From Bradyrhizobium liaoningense (lineage in GTDB: Bacteria > Pseudomonadota > Alphaproteobacteria > Rhizobiales > Xanthobacteraceae): a stretch of 64,000 nucleotides of DNA. The stretch is taken from the NCBI RefSeq assembly GCF_018130785.1, contig NZ_JAFCJT010000002.1:806001-870000 (forward strand), read 5' to 3'. Shown piece by piece: positions 1 through 8,689 of this stretch (positions within the stretch are counted from its first letter, which is position 1; every line of letters starts with the position of its first letter). Position numbers and translations under genes: made by a program. A model generated the notes under the pieces. That model saw only the letters and a list, made by a program, of their open reading frames with translations. It made no database searches and was not told the DNA's origin.

Positions 1-659
1 CGTCCCGTCGACATCGCCAGCACCTGCACCTCGGCGGCACGTTCGAGATAATAGAGATCATCCCAGGCCTCCGCGATGGTCTGAGCCAGCACCATCACGC
101 CGTGGTGCTTCATGAAGACGATGTCGGCATCGCCGACGGCGGATGCGATGCGCGCGCCTTCGCGGTTGTCGAGCGCGAGGCCGTTATAGTCGCGGTCGAC
201 CGCGGTGCGGCCGTAGAATTTCAGCGCGGTCTGGCCGGCCCAGATCAGGGGATCGCCCTCGGTCATCGACAACGCCGTGGCGTAGGGCATATGTGTGTGG
301 AAGGCGACCTTGGCGCGCGGCAGGCGCTTGTGCATCTCGGCGTGGATGTAGAACGCGGTCGCCTCGGGCACGCCCTCGCCGTCGAGCACGTTGCCGTGGA
401 AATCGCAGATCAGCAGCTTTGACGCCGTCAGCTCGCGGAATGCGTAGCCGTATGGATTGACCAGGAAGAGGTCGTCATGGCCGGGCACCACGGCCGAGAA
501 GTGGTTGCAGATGCCCTCCTCAAAGCCGTTCCGCGCGGCCATGCGGAAGCAGGCTGCGAGGTCCTCACGCGCGCTGCGGATCGCGTCGGTGGCGAGATCA
601 GGCCGGTTCGAGCGGACGGGCTCAGGCGCGGAAGAAGACGAATGAAGGCTGTGCGCCAT
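1..659 (-). CDS. Class II aldolase/adducin-family protein (C-terminus off window)
   Basis: Reading leftward from an ATG at 657-659, the frame stays open to the window edge (219 codons), so the C-terminus is missing. The protein has the class II aldolase fold signature: a zinc-binding HTH pair near residues 120-122 and an MKHHGVMV segment near 182-189 that supplies another metal-binding histidine. Family members are metal-dependent aldolases, epimerases or decarboxylases acting on small sugar phosphates or hydroxyacids; the substrate cannot be read from sequence. The SDR gene lies 108 bp upstream on the same strand, so the two may be co-transcribed. Confidence is high for the family and low for any specific reaction. 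Confidence 0.85.
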   Translation of the reverse strand, partial: MAHSLHSSSSAPEPVRSNRPDLATDAIRSAREDLAACFRMAARNGFEEGICNHFSAVVPGHDDLFLVNPYGYAFRELTASKLLICDFHGNVLDGEGVPEATAFYIHAEMHKRLPRAKVAFHTHMPYATALSMTEGDPLIWAGQTALKFYGRTAVDRDYNGLALDNREGARIASAVGDADIVFMKHHGVMVLAQTIAEAWDDLYYLERAAEVQVLAMSTG

Positions 660-767
660 GGCGAAGGATACCTCTATCGGTCGGGAGCTGTCCGCGTTGT
701 ACAGGGGCAGCGCCTGCGCGTCAGCCCCTGCGGGCGCCACCCTGCCCTTCGCAGCCCGCGCGGCGGC

Positions 768-1583
768 TTATTGCCGCCGCGGCACGCCGCCGGCATTCAT
801 GCCGCCGTCGATGACGAGCTCGCTGCCGGTGACATAACGCGAGGCATCGGAGGCCAGATACAGCACGCCGGAGGCAATCTCCGCCGCCTGGCCGGCGCGG
901 GCGAGCGGTGCGACAAGCCGGGCGCGCTCCTCGGGATCGATCGGCGCGTTCTGGCCGGCGCCGGTCGCACCGGTCGGGATCTTGCCCCAGATCGGCGTGT
1001 CGATGATACCAGGGTGCACGGAGTTGACGCGGATACCGTCGCCCGCGGCCGCGCACTCCATCGCGATCGACTTCGCGAACAGCCGCACGCCGCCTTTGGT
1101 CAGCGAATAGGCCGAGAGGCCCGGCGAGCCGCGCAGGCCGGCAAGCGAGGACATCATGACGATCGAGCCACCGCCGGTCTTGCGCATCAGCGGCAGGCAG
1201 TGCTTCACCGAGAGAAACACACCGTCCAGGTTGATCGCATTCTGCTTGTGCCAATCAGAAAGCTTCATGTCGACGATCGACGGCACGGCGATGCCGATGC
1301 CCGCATTGGAGACCATGATGTCGAGCCGGCCATAGCGCTTTGCGACATCGGCGACGATCTCGATCCAGCGCTCCTCGGAGGTCACGTCCTGCTCCAGGAA
1401 GATCGCCTTGCCGCCGGCTTTTGTCACGCGCTTGGCGAGCTCGGGGCCGCGCAACTCGTCGATGTCGGTGATGACGACGGTAGCGCCCTCGCGCGCGAAC
1501 AGCTCGACGATCGCCTCGCCAATGCCCGAGGCGCCGCCCGTCACCAGCGCGACCTTGCCCTCAACCTGCCCTGCCATGTTCAC
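768..1583 (-). CDS. SDR-family NAD(P)-dependent oxidoreductase
   Basis: This 271-aa protein is a classical short-chain dehydrogenase. It has the Rossmann glycine motif TGGASGIG at residues 15-22, NAG at 93-95, catalytic Ser near 146 and the YSLTK active site (Tyr159, Lys163). An acidic residue (ITD, Asp40) at the end of the second beta strand suggests NAD rather than NADP. The length is normal and the fold complete, ending with the usual IDGG segment. Members oxidise or reduce alcohols and ketones; the substrate is unknown. It sits upstream of the class II aldolase on the same strand, which fits a small carbohydrate or hydroxyacid pathway, but that is inference. Confidence 0.88.
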   Translation of the reverse strand: MNMAGQVEGKVALVTGGASGIGEAIVELFAREGATVVITDIDELRGPELAKRVTKAGGKAIFLEQDVTSEERWIEIVADVAKRYGRLDIMVSNAGIGIAVPSIVDMKLSDWHKQNAINLDGVFLSVKHCLPLMRKTGGGSIVMMSSLAGLRGSPGLSAYSLTKGGVRLFAKSIAMECAAAGDGIRVNSVHPGIIDTPIWGKIPTGATGAGQNAPIDPEERARLVAPLARAGQAAEIASGVLYLASDASRYVTGSELVIDGGMNAGGVPRRQ

Positions 1584-1617
1584 TCCCCTTTTTGTTGTTT
1601 GAGCGGCTTATTTTTGA

Positions 1618-1662
1618 CGCATGATCTCCGCGCAAACGCGTACCGCGTTTGTCGCGAGGGAT
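1618..1662. repeat. Intergenic palindromic repeat between recJ and the SDR gene
   Basis: CAAACGCG at 1633-1640 pairs with CGCGTTTG at 1644-1651 across a 3-nt loop. It lies between the recJ stop and the SDR start on the minus strand. It has no T-run, so it is not a standard intrinsic terminator. From memory it resembles a dispersed hairpin found between Bradyrhizobium genes, which I cannot verify here. Confidence 0.5.
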
Positions 1663-1668
1663 CTTGCG

Positions 1669-3510
1669 TTATCTAATCACCGATGGCCCCTGGTCCGGTA
1701 GCGCGACGTCGACGACGCGGAATTGCACGCGCTCGGCGCCCTGGTACCGGTCGACCGACAATGATCCCGCAACATGCAATTGCTGACCTCGATTGGCCAC
1801 TAGCGCATTGCCGAGCTTCTGGCCGACCGAACGGAACGCGATGCCGTTGACGATCGAGCCATCGCCCGACTTGAAGCGTAGCCTCAAATGCGCCTGTCCG
1901 ACCTCATCGGCATGGACGAGCTGATGCGATGGCAGCGCCAGCACGACTTCAGGATTGCCGCTGCCGAAGGGACCGGCGCGGTTGAGCGTGGTCGCAAGCT
2001 CCGTCGTCACGGCGCGCGCGGACACCGCGCCGTCGACATAGAGTTCGTTGACGTGACGCGCCTCGGCAACATCGCCCGCCAGTGCATTTTCGAGGTAGGC
2101 ACGGAATTCGGCGAGCTTCTCTTTCCGCAGCGTCACGCCAGCGGCCATCGCGTGACCCCCGCCCTTCAGCAAGATGCCATCAGCTACCGCCTGCCGCACC
2201 GCCTTGCCGAGATCGACGCCGGCGATTGAACGGCCCGAGCCGGTGCCGATGCCGCCGGGCTCCAGCGCAATCGCAAAGGCAGGCCGCGAAAACTTCTCCT
2301 TCAGGCGGGACGCCACGAGGCCGACCACGCCGGGATGCCAGTCTTCGGAGGCCGTCACGATGACGCCGAGCTTGTCCTCCAGGCCGATCGAGGCCAGCGC
2401 TTCGGCTTCGGCCTGCGCTTCGGCTGCCTGCTCGATGATGCGGCGCTCGCTGTTGAGGCGATCGAGCTCGGCGGCGATCCGCGCCGCCTCGACGCTGTCG
2501 CCCTCCAGCAGCAGCCGCACCCCGAGATCGGCGCGGCCGATGCGGCCGCCGGCATTGACGCGCGGTCCCAGCATGAAGCCGAGATGCCAGGCCTCCGGCG
2601 GGCCGTTGAGCCGCGCCACGTCCATCAGCGCGGTATGGCCGACATGGTCGCGCCGCCGCATCGCGATCAGCCCTTTTGCGACGAAAGCACGGTTGAGCCC
2701 GATCAGCGGCGCGACATCCGCAACCGTGCCGAGCGCGACGTGATGCAGCACGCCGAGCAGATCGGGCTCGGGCATCTCGCTCGTCCAGAAGCCGCGCTGG
2801 CGCAGCTCGCGATTGACGGCCACCAGCGTCACCAGCACGAGACCGACGGCGGCGAGATGGCCGAGGCCCGAGAGATCGTCGAGCCGGTTCGGATTGACCA
2901 GCGCATCGACCTCGGGCAGCTCCGTGCCGGCCTGGTGATGATCGATCACGACCACGGACATGCCGAGGCGCTTGGCTTCCGCGAGCGGCTCGATGCTGGT
3001 GGTGCCGCAATCGACTGTGACGAGCAGCGTGGCGCCCTTTGCCGCCAGCCCGCGAACGGCTTCGACATTGGGGCCGTAACCCTCAAAAATGCGGTCGGGA
3101 ATGTGGATCAGCGGATCGAGCCCGCAATGGCGCAGATGCCAGGCGAGCAGCGCCGCCGAGGTCGCGCCGTCGACGTCATAATCGCCGAAGATCGCGACCT
3201 TCTCGCCCCTGGATGCCGCATCGGCGATTCGGCGTGCGGCGGCCTCCATTTCCGTCACCGTGAACGGATCCGGCAGCAGCTTGCGGATGGTCGGATCGAG
3301 GAAGTCGGTGACCCCATCGATGTCGACGCCGCGGCCCGCCAGCACCCGCGCCAGCATCTCCGGAAGCTGGTGCCGCTGCACGATGGCGAGCGCCTTGGCG
3401 GCCCCGCGCGCATCCAGCCGGTCGAGCCAGAGCTTGTCGGTGAGCGAGCGCGCTACGCCCAGAAACGCCTGGGGCACTTCGACGGGCAAGGCGGTGGCGG
3501 GCGGCGTCAT
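1669..3510 (-). CDS. recJ: Single-stranded-DNA-specific exonuclease RecJ
   Basis: RecJ degrades single-stranded DNA 5' to 3' in recombination and mismatch repair. The 613-aa protein carries the metal-binding FGDYDVDG motif near residues 108-115, the DHH motif near 190-192, and a DHHA1 region with GSGRS and GGGHAMAAG. A C-terminal OB-like part follows. The reading frame extends 51 codons upstream to 3663, but ATG at 3508-3510 fits the usual RecJ N-terminus (MTPPATAL...), and the extension is low-complexity translation of an intergenic region. The gene stands alone on the minus strand and is divergent from the chemoreceptor-like gene. Confidence 0.93.
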   Translation of the reverse strand: MTPPATALPVEVPQAFLGVARSLTDKLWLDRLDARGAAKALAIVQRHQLPEMLARVLAGRGVDIDGVTDFLDPTIRKLLPDPFTVTEMEAAARRIADAASRGEKVAIFGDYDVDGATSAALLAWHLRHCGLDPLIHIPDRIFEGYGPNVEAVRGLAAKGATLLVTVDCGTTSIEPLAEAKRLGMSVVVIDHHQAGTELPEVDALVNPNRLDDLSGLGHLAAVGLVLVTLVAVNRELRQRGFWTSEMPEPDLLGVLHHVALGTVADVAPLIGLNRAFVAKGLIAMRRRDHVGHTALMDVARLNGPPEAWHLGFMLGPRVNAGGRIGRADLGVRLLLEGDSVEAARIAAELDRLNSERRIIEQAAEAQAEAEALASIGLEDKLGVIVTASEDWHPGVVGLVASRLKEKFSRPAFAIALEPGGIGTGSGRSIAGVDLGKAVRQAVADGILLKGGGHAMAAGVTLRKEKLAEFRAYLENALAGDVAEARHVNELYVDGAVSARAVTTELATTLNRAGPFGSGNPEVVLALPSHQLVHADEVGQAHLRLRFKSGDGSIVNGIAFRSVGQKLGNALVANRGQQLHVAGSLSVDRYQGAERVQFRVVDVALPDQGPSVIR

Positions 3511-3793
3511 GAGTCGAGACTGGCTAGAGGAACCCGGGAATAGGACCAGGGCGTTGCGGCGATCGGCCGCCAATGATGATTGGCCTGGAATCCCCGGGGA
3601 TTTGCAATGTCCGCGCCGCACAAAGCGGTGGATTGCCGCTTTGCTGCGCGGACTGACTATCATTTGGGCATTCCACGGAACAGCAAATTAAGCGGGCGTT
3701 AGTCGGAATCTTTGAAAAAGACTCGTATTCGATCTGTAATTTGTTGTTCCGGGTTCGTTGCAGATCAGACCTCATTGCCAAGGGAAGCCCCCG
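3511..3793. promoter_or_regulatory. Divergent intergenic region recJ / chemoreceptor-like gene
   Basis: This region separates two divergent genes and should hold both promoters. It contains a perfect 14-bp palindrome AATCCCCGGGGATT at 3589-3602. It also contains an inverted repeat, CAAAGCGG at 3621-3628 with CCGCTTTG at 3636-3643. No confident -35/-10 pair was recognised. Either element could be an operator or a transcript hairpin. Confidence 0.4.
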
Positions 3794-4870
3794 ATGTCTG
3801 CTGCGCTGGGTCTGAAAGCCAAGCCGATCACTACCGAACCCGCTGATGACGATTCCGACATCTCCGCGCTGATCAATCGCCTGACCGCGGAGGTCAACCA
3901 GATCGCGGTCGACAAGACCAAGGCGATCCAGCAGATCACCAACCAGATGAAGATGCTGGCGCTCAACGCGCTGATCGAGAGTTCGCGCGCCGGCGCGCAA
4001 GGCGCGGGCTTCGCGGTGGTGGCGCAGGAGGTGCGCGGCGTCGGCCAGCAGGTCGAGACCATCGCACGCGAGCTCGAAACCCAGCTGACGAAGCGCACCG
4101 GCGATCTCGTCGCCTCGATCGACCGGATGAGCCAGCGCTCGCGCGGCGAGCGCATGGTCGACCTGTCGCTCAACGCCATAGAGCTGATCGACCGCAACCT
4201 CTATGAGCGCACTTGCGACGTGCGCTGGTGGGCGACCGATTCCGCCGTTGTCGATTGCGCGGCCTCGCCGAGCGCGGCGGCCGTCTCCCATGCCTCGCAG
4301 CGCCTCGGCGTGATCCTCGGGGCCTATACCGTCTATCTCGACCTCTGGCTCTGCGACCTCGACGGCAACGTCATCGCCAACGGCCGCGCCGACCGCTTTC
4401 GTGTGGTCGGCCAGAACGTCGCCCACACCAAATGGTTTCGCGAAGCGAGGGGCTTGCGCTCCGGCGACGACTATGTCGCCGGCGACGTCGAGAACCAGGC
4501 GCTGCTAGGCAATGCGCAAGTCGCGACCTATTGCGCCAGCGTCCGCGCCGGCGGCCAGGCCAACGGCGCGCCGATCGGCGTGCTCGCCATCCATTTCGAC
4601 TGGGAGGCGCAGGCCCGCGCCATCGTGCAGGGCGTGCGCGTCGGCGACAGCGACAGGGCGCGCGTACTGCTGGTCGACTCGAATCTTCGCGTCATCGCGG
4701 CTTCCGACGGCCAGGGCATCCTCAGCGAGCGTATCTCGATCGCGCTGAACGGCCAGCGCTCCGGCTTCTACCACGACCGCACGGGCGCGCTGGTCGCCTT
4801 CCACGCGACGCCGGGCTACGAGACCTATCGCGGCCTCGGCTGGTACGGCGTGATCGTCTGCGCGGCGTGA
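3794..4870 (+). CDS. Soluble methyl-accepting-chemotaxis-like protein with C-terminal sensor domain
   Basis: The 358-aa protein has no membrane segment. Residues 25-95 form a short coiled coil with the tip of an MCP signalling hairpin (LALNALIESSRAGAQG, then GFAVVAQEVR), the part that contacts CheA and CheW. Residues from about 105 to the end look like a Cache/PAS-type sensor (LWLCDLDGNVIANG, then VLLVDSNLRVIAAS). The domain order is reversed from typical chemoreceptors, with signalling first and sensing last. I chose ATG 3794 because it fits the preceding GGGAAG-like site; an upstream GTG or TTG at 3758 is possible. It is a single gene followed by a terminator-like hairpin. Its ligand is unknown. 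Confidence 0.78.
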   Translation: MSAALGLKAKPITTEPADDDSDISALINRLTAEVNQIAVDKTKAIQQITNQMKMLALNALIESSRAGAQGAGFAVVAQEVRGVGQQVETIARELETQLTKRTGDLVASIDRMSQRSRGERMVDLSLNAIELIDRNLYERTCDVRWWATDSAVVDCAASPSAAAVSHASQRLGVILGAYTVYLDLWLCDLDGNVIANGRADRFRVVGQNVAHTKWFREARGLRSGDDYVAGDVENQALLGNAQVATYCASVRAGGQANGAPIGVLAIHFDWEAQARAIVQGVRVGDSDRARVLLVDSNLRVIAASDGQGILSERISIALNGQRSGFYHDRTGALVAFHATPGYETYRGLGWYGVIVCAA

Positions 4871-5224
4871 GGCCGCTTGGATCGGCCCGGCCCATGCCGA
4901 CTTAAAAATCGGAAAACAACCCCATGCACAGTAGCCTGAGGGTTGTTTTTCCTGGCGTTTTGCGCCCGCCAAAACACTTTGACACGTCGGGCAAAACACT
5001 GGCAGACTGCGATCATTGCAGGTTGTGTTCGCGACGCCCTTAGCGAATTTGTGACACCGCAACCAATTCTCTGAAGCATTTTCCGGCAAGGCGCGCCTGT
5101 TACAGGCAAGAGCCTGCGCCATTGGTTCGATAGAGTGGCTTCGTATCACGTTCATCGACGTGAGAGCGCGAGTTGCCGTTCGCTTTGATCGCCTCACGTT
5201 CACGCAATACCGAGGAGACACGCC
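4871..5224. other. Gene-free 354-bp interval
   Basis: No supported gene is seen here. The left part holds the terminator-like hairpin at 4913-4950. The stretch to about 5010 contains related phrases (GTTTTG..CAAAAC, then CGGGCAAAACAC). From memory these resemble a dispersed Bradyrhizobium intergenic repeat. The right part should contain the promoter of the downstream NAD-binding protein gene, but no clear -35/-10 pair was identified. Confidence 0.45.
4913..4950 (+). terminator. Terminator-like hairpin after the chemoreceptor-like gene
   Basis: AAAACAACCC at 4913-4922 pairs perfectly with GGGTTGTTTT at 4940-4949 over a 17-nt loop, and the right arm runs into a T tract. The position 42 bp after the stop codon suits Rho-independent termination. 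The long loop and repeat-like surroundings leave open that it is a dispersed repeat used as a terminator. Confidence 0.6.
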
Positions 5225-5968
5225 ATGAAGATCGTCGTGATCGGTGGGACCGGATTGATCGGATCCAAGCTCGTGACGAAGTTGAAACAACACGGCCACG
5301 AGGCCGTGGCCGCGTCGCCGAAATCAGGCGTGAACGCCGTGACCGGGGAAGGCCTCGCAGCGGTGCTGGCCGGCGCGGATGTCGTCGTCGACGTTGCCAA
5401 CGCGCCGTCCTGGGAGCCCGCCGCCGTGCTCGATTTCTTCCAGCGCTCGAGCACAAACCTCGTCGCGGCAGAGGCAGCCGCGGGCGTGAAGCATCACGTG
5501 GCGCTATCGATCGTGGGGACCGAACGATCGCCCGACAATTCCTATTTTCGGGCCAAGCTCGCCCAGGAGACCATCATCAAATCCTCGTCGGTCCCCTACT
5601 CCATCGTTCGTGCCACCCAGTTCTTCGAATTCCTCGGCGCCATCGCCGAAACGGCTGTGGTCGAAGGAAAGATCGTCGTCCCGTCCGCACTGTTTCAGCC
5701 GATCGCCGCCGAAGACGTAGCCGATCGCCTCGCGGAGGTCGCCATGGGCCGGCCGCTCAACGGCACCATCGATATCGCAGGCCCCGAGAAGGCGCCCTTC
5801 AATGAATTCATTGCGCGGCGCCTGAAGGCGTCCGGCGACGCCCGACCGGTGGTGGGAGACCCGAAGGCACCGTACTACGGCGCCCCCATCGACGACACAT
5901 CGCTGAACCCGCTCGGCGAGGCGCGGCTTGGAAAAACGCCGCTCGCAACGTGGCTCGCAAGGCTCTGA
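5225..5968 (+). CDS. NAD(P)-binding, NmrA-like atypical SDR
   Basis: This 247-aa protein begins with the dinucleotide-binding motif IGGTGLIG (residues 6-13), typical of atypical SDRs and NmrA-like proteins. It lacks an obvious YxxxK catalytic pair, so it may be a redox sensor or a reductase with a non-classical active site. The segment LSIVGTERSPDNSYFRAKLAQE resembles the atypical-SDR middle region. The SD-like GAGGAGACACGCC before ATG supports the start. The cupin gene begins about 50 bp downstream on the same strand, and the two probably form an operon. Substrate and role are not known. Confidence 0.82.
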   Translation: MKIVVIGGTGLIGSKLVTKLKQHGHEAVAASPKSGVNAVTGEGLAAVLAGADVVVDVANAPSWEPAAVLDFFQRSSTNLVAAEAAAGVKHHVALSIVGTERSPDNSYFRAKLAQETIIKSSSVPYSIVRATQFFEFLGAIAETAVVEGKIVVPSALFQPIAAEDVADRLAEVAMGRPLNGTIDIAGPEKAPFNEFIARRLKASGDARPVVGDPKAPYYGAPIDDTSLNPLGEARLGKTPLATWLARL

Positions 5969-6019
5969 GGGTCCGCCAGACCTTCCATCAGGACAACAAC
6001 TACAATGAAGGAAATCCCA

Positions 6020-6436
6020 ATGCGCAGATTGCTGATCGCAACGGCGATTTATGCCGCATCAGTCCTGACGGGCCATGCGGCCGAACCGGCAGCAGCTCTG
6101 GCCAAAGTGACGGTCGTGTTCGACCAGGCGCTGCCGAACGTGCCAGGCAAGAGCATGAAGGGTGTGCTGGTCGAGTATGGTCCCGGAGGGTCCTCGCCGG
6201 CTCACATGCATCCGCGATCCGCATTCATCTATGCGACCATCCTGGAAGGAGCGATCCGCAGTCAGGTCAATGACGAACCCGCCAAGGTCTATCGCAAAGG
6301 AGAGAATTTCTTCGAAAAGCCCGGCGACCGTCACGCCATAAGCGCGAATGCCAGCGATAGCGAACCTGCGAAGCTGCTTGCCGTCTTCGTCGTGGATTCA
6401 GCAGACAAGGAGCTGGTCACGCCGATCGCAAAGTAG
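6020..6436 (+). CDS. Secreted cupin-domain protein
   Basis: The 138-aa protein starts with a likely Sec signal peptide (MRRLLIATAIYAAS..GHAA) and has one cupin barrel. Metal-ligand motifs are visible as a PAHMHP segment near residue 65 and a GDRHAIS segment near 107. Small cupins of this type bind a metal and may act as dioxygenases, isomerases or ligand-binding proteins. An in-frame ATG exists at 6005, but GAAGGAAA sits about 6 nt before the ATG at 6020, which makes the latter the better start. It likely shares an operon with the upstream NAD-binding protein, suggesting detoxification or quinone/phenolic metabolism, which is inference. Confidence 0.8.
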   Translation: MRRLLIATAIYAASVLTGHAAEPAAALAKVTVVFDQALPNVPGKSMKGVLVEYGPGGSSPAHMHPRSAFIYATILEGAIRSQVNDEPAKVYRKGENFFEKPGDRHAISANASDSEPAKLLAVFVVDSADKELVTPIAK

Positions 6437-6478
6437 CGCCGGCGCAGCAGACGGCGTTGCCGGCAACGAAACGCAGCG

Positions 6479-7477
6479 TCAACCGGGGCCTCCCATGAAC
6501 GCGATCGGTGTACCTTTCGCGACGCTGGCTGCGACGCGTTCGGCGTCCCAGTTGGTGAGGCGCACGCACCCGTGCGACTCCGCCTTGGAGATCCTGTCTG
6601 GCGCCGGGGTTCCGTGGATGCCGTAGCCTTCGGCGGACAGGCTGATCCACACCGTTCCGACCGGGTTGTTCGGGCCGGGCTTGATGATGAAGGGCTTGCG
6701 GGAGCGGACGCCCTTGAAGTGATAAGCGGGATTGTAGCGATAGAACGGATTTCGGCTGATCTCCGTGACCTTCAACGTGCCCGACGGTGACGGCTTCTCC
6801 TCGCTTCCGACGGTTGCCGGATAGAATCCGATCAACGCATTCGACTTGTCGAACAGCCTCACTGTCTGCCGGCTCTTGTCGATCTCGACCCTGTCAGCCC
6901 TGGCGGGCGCGCCGCCGGCTCCGCCGGAGGTATCGACGACAACGATTGTGTCGCCGGCGCGATCAAAATGTCGCCCCGGGTTGAGCGCGGCCAATAGCTG
7001 CTCGCTCATGTGAAACTTCTCGGCCAGTGCTTCGCGCGGACTGGTGAAGCCAAGCTTCGGGATGCCCCGCATGTCCTCCATCTTCGACGGCAGCTTGCGC
7101 AAGAAGGTCCCCGCGACGTCCTGCTCGGTGATCGTGTAGGGCGTCATCGCCGCCCGGTCGTCCGCCTGCAGTGCCTTCCAGACATCCTCCGTCAAGGCGT
7201 CCGAACTCGGCAATTGCTGCGCTTCCGCATAGGCACGCAGCGCCTTCCTGGCGTTCTCTCCGAACTTGCCGTCGATCTCGCCGGGCGAGAAGTGCGCCCT
7301 GTCCAGAAGAACCTGCAGCCGCACGCCCGCCGGGGTCGGCTTCTCGTTCGAGAGGATCTTCTTCGATGGCTGGGCGGAATTGATGGCGTCCGCGGTCATC
7401 TCGGCAGCGACCGCTGGCAACGCCGCAAGGGCTAAGACAAGTAGGATGCAAATCTGCCCCGCTTTCGTCAGCGACAT
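6479..7477 (-). CDS. L,D-transpeptidase (YkuD family) with peptidoglycan-binding domain
   Basis: This 332-aa envelope enzyme makes 3-3 cross-links in peptidoglycan or attaches proteins to it. It has an N-terminal signal peptide (residues 1-25), a peptidoglycan-binding-like helical domain around 45-105, and a C-terminal YkuD domain with GIHGTPAP near 286-293 and the catalytic SHGCVRL (Cys304). All catalytic residues are present. The gene lies 12 bp after the glycosyltransferase stop on the same strand, so it is probably translated from the same mRNA. It is convergent with the cupin gene. Confidence 0.9.
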   Translation of the reverse strand: MSLTKAGQICILLVLALAALPAVAAEMTADAINSAQPSKKILSNEKPTPAGVRLQVLLDRAHFSPGEIDGKFGENARKALRAYAEAQQLPSSDALTEDVWKALQADDRAAMTPYTITEQDVAGTFLRKLPSKMEDMRGIPKLGFTSPREALAEKFHMSEQLLAALNPGRHFDRAGDTIVVVDTSGGAGGAPARADRVEIDKSRQTVRLFDKSNALIGFYPATVGSEEKPSPSGTLKVTEISRNPFYRYNPAYHFKGVRSRKPFIIKPGPNNPVGTVWISLSAEGYGIHGTPAPDRISKAESHGCVRLTNWDAERVAASVAKGTPIAFMGGPG

Positions 7478-7489
7478 CGCCGCCTCCTC

Positions 7490-8551
7490 TCATGTTTCCA
7501 ACCGTTGCGTGTCGAATTCTCGAGCTGAAGCGGTAACCAGCTCGCGGTACCGGTCTTCGTACTGTCGCGCCATTCGACGTGCGGCGAAGCGCTCCTCGAA
7601 GCGGGCGCGCACCCTCCTTCGATCCAGCTTGCCCAACTCGCCGACCGCCTTGACAGCTTGTTCCTCGTTCTCGACGATAAAACCGGTCAGGCCGTGCTCG
7701 ATGACCTCAGGGACGGAGCCGGAGCGGTAGGCGATCACAGGCGTTCCGCACGCCATCGCCTCGATCATGACCAACCCGAAAGGCTCCGGCCAATCGATCG
7801 GAAACAACAGAGCGGCGGCCCGGCCAAGGAAGGGCTGCTTCTTCACGTCATCGACTTCGCCGACAAGCTGGATCTGGTCGCCGTCGATCCGGGGGTCGAG
7901 GTGCTTCCTGAAGTAGGCGGTCTCGGCGCGCGGGATCTTCGCGGCGATGCGGAGAGGCATCCCGGCCGCGCGCGCGATGCGGATGGCGTCCTCCGGCCCC
8001 TTGTCTGCCGTGAGGCGGCCAAGAAACGCCAGATAAGCTCCCTCCTCATAGGAAGGGCGCAACAGCTCCGACGGCAGCCCGTGCTGAATCGTCCCAATCC
8101 ATTTCGCATCCGCAAGCGGCAAACGCTGGTGATCGGAAATCGACACGAAGCCTGCCTCGGGGAATTGCCGAACCACGTCAGGCAATCCGGGCAAATCGAG
8201 ACGACCGTGCATGGTCGTCAGGAACGGCACGCCAAGGCGACTGAGCAGCGGCAGTGGCAGCCAGTCGATATGCGCGTGGATCACGTCGAAGTCCCTCGCT
8301 CGTTTCGCGATCGCTTCCAGCAGCATTGCACTGGCTGCGCTCGGATCCGCACCCTTCCGGCCGAGACGTAGCGCACGTGGCCAGACTGGATGAAGTTTGC
8401 CGGTCGTTCGGGAGTCGCCGCTCGCAAACAGCGTGACGTCGTGGCCGAGCCTGACAAGCTCGTCCACCAGCCACGCCACCACCCGCTCGGTACCGCCGTA
8501 GAGCTTCGGAGGGACGCTTTCGGCCAAGGGAGCGAGCTGAGCTATGCGCAT
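7490..8551 (-). CDS. Glycosyltransferase family 4
   Basis: The 353-aa protein has a GT-B fold of family GT4: an N-terminal acceptor domain (GGTERVVAWLVDEL near residues 19-32, HAHIDW near 95) and a C-terminal donor domain with the E-x7-E motif EPFGLVMIE. It should transfer a sugar from a nucleotide-sugar donor onto an unknown acceptor in the cytoplasm, such as a glycolipid or surface polysaccharide precursor. It is preceded by a 42-aa membrane peptide gene and followed by an L,D-transpeptidase gene on the same strand, pointing to a cell-envelope role. Confidence 0.88.
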   Translation of the reverse strand: MRIAQLAPLAESVPPKLYGGTERVVAWLVDELVRLGHDVTLFASGDSRTTGKLHPVWPRALRLGRKGADPSAASAMLLEAIAKRARDFDVIHAHIDWLPLPLLSRLGVPFLTTMHGRLDLPGLPDVVRQFPEAGFVSISDHQRLPLADAKWIGTIQHGLPSELLRPSYEEGAYLAFLGRLTADKGPEDAIRIARAAGMPLRIAAKIPRAETAYFRKHLDPRIDGDQIQLVGEVDDVKKQPFLGRAAALLFPIDWPEPFGLVMIEAMACGTPVIAYRSGSVPEVIEHGLTGFIVENEEQAVKAVGELGKLDRRRVRARFEERFAARRMARQYEDRYRELVTASAREFDTQRLET

Positions 8552-8560
8552 GGGAGCCCG

Positions 8561-8689
8561 CTATGCCGCTGAACGCACGATCAGCACGATGGCTGCCGAC
8601 AGAAGGGTCGAAATCGCAAGCAACGTCCAATCCGGCCTCGCGCTTGCGCTCGCGAGGCGGCAGACAAGGCCATCAATGAGACTCAACAT
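8561..8689 (-). CDS. 42-aa single-pass membrane peptide
   Basis: This small frame starts at ATG 8687-8689 and ends with TAG at 8561-8563. The peptide begins MLSLIDGLVCRLASAS, then has one strongly hydrophobic stretch of about 20 residues (WTLLAISTLLSAAIVLIV) and a short RSAA end. Its start overlaps the stop codon of the upstream 71-aa gene by 7 bp, a pattern of translational coupling, and it ends 9 bp before the glycosyltransferase start. I recognise no family. Overlap, hydrophobicity and operon position support a real gene, but no conservation test is possible here. Confidence 0.6.
   Translation of the reverse strand: MLSLIDGLVCRLASASARPDWTLLAISTLLSAAIVLIVRSAA

Noticed and set aside
477..1676. 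Plus-strand 399-aa frame opposite the aldolase and SDR genes
   Set aside because: It runs antisense to two well-supported genes and its translation is Arg/Gly/His-rich with no recognisable domain, as expected for a GC-rich shadow frame.
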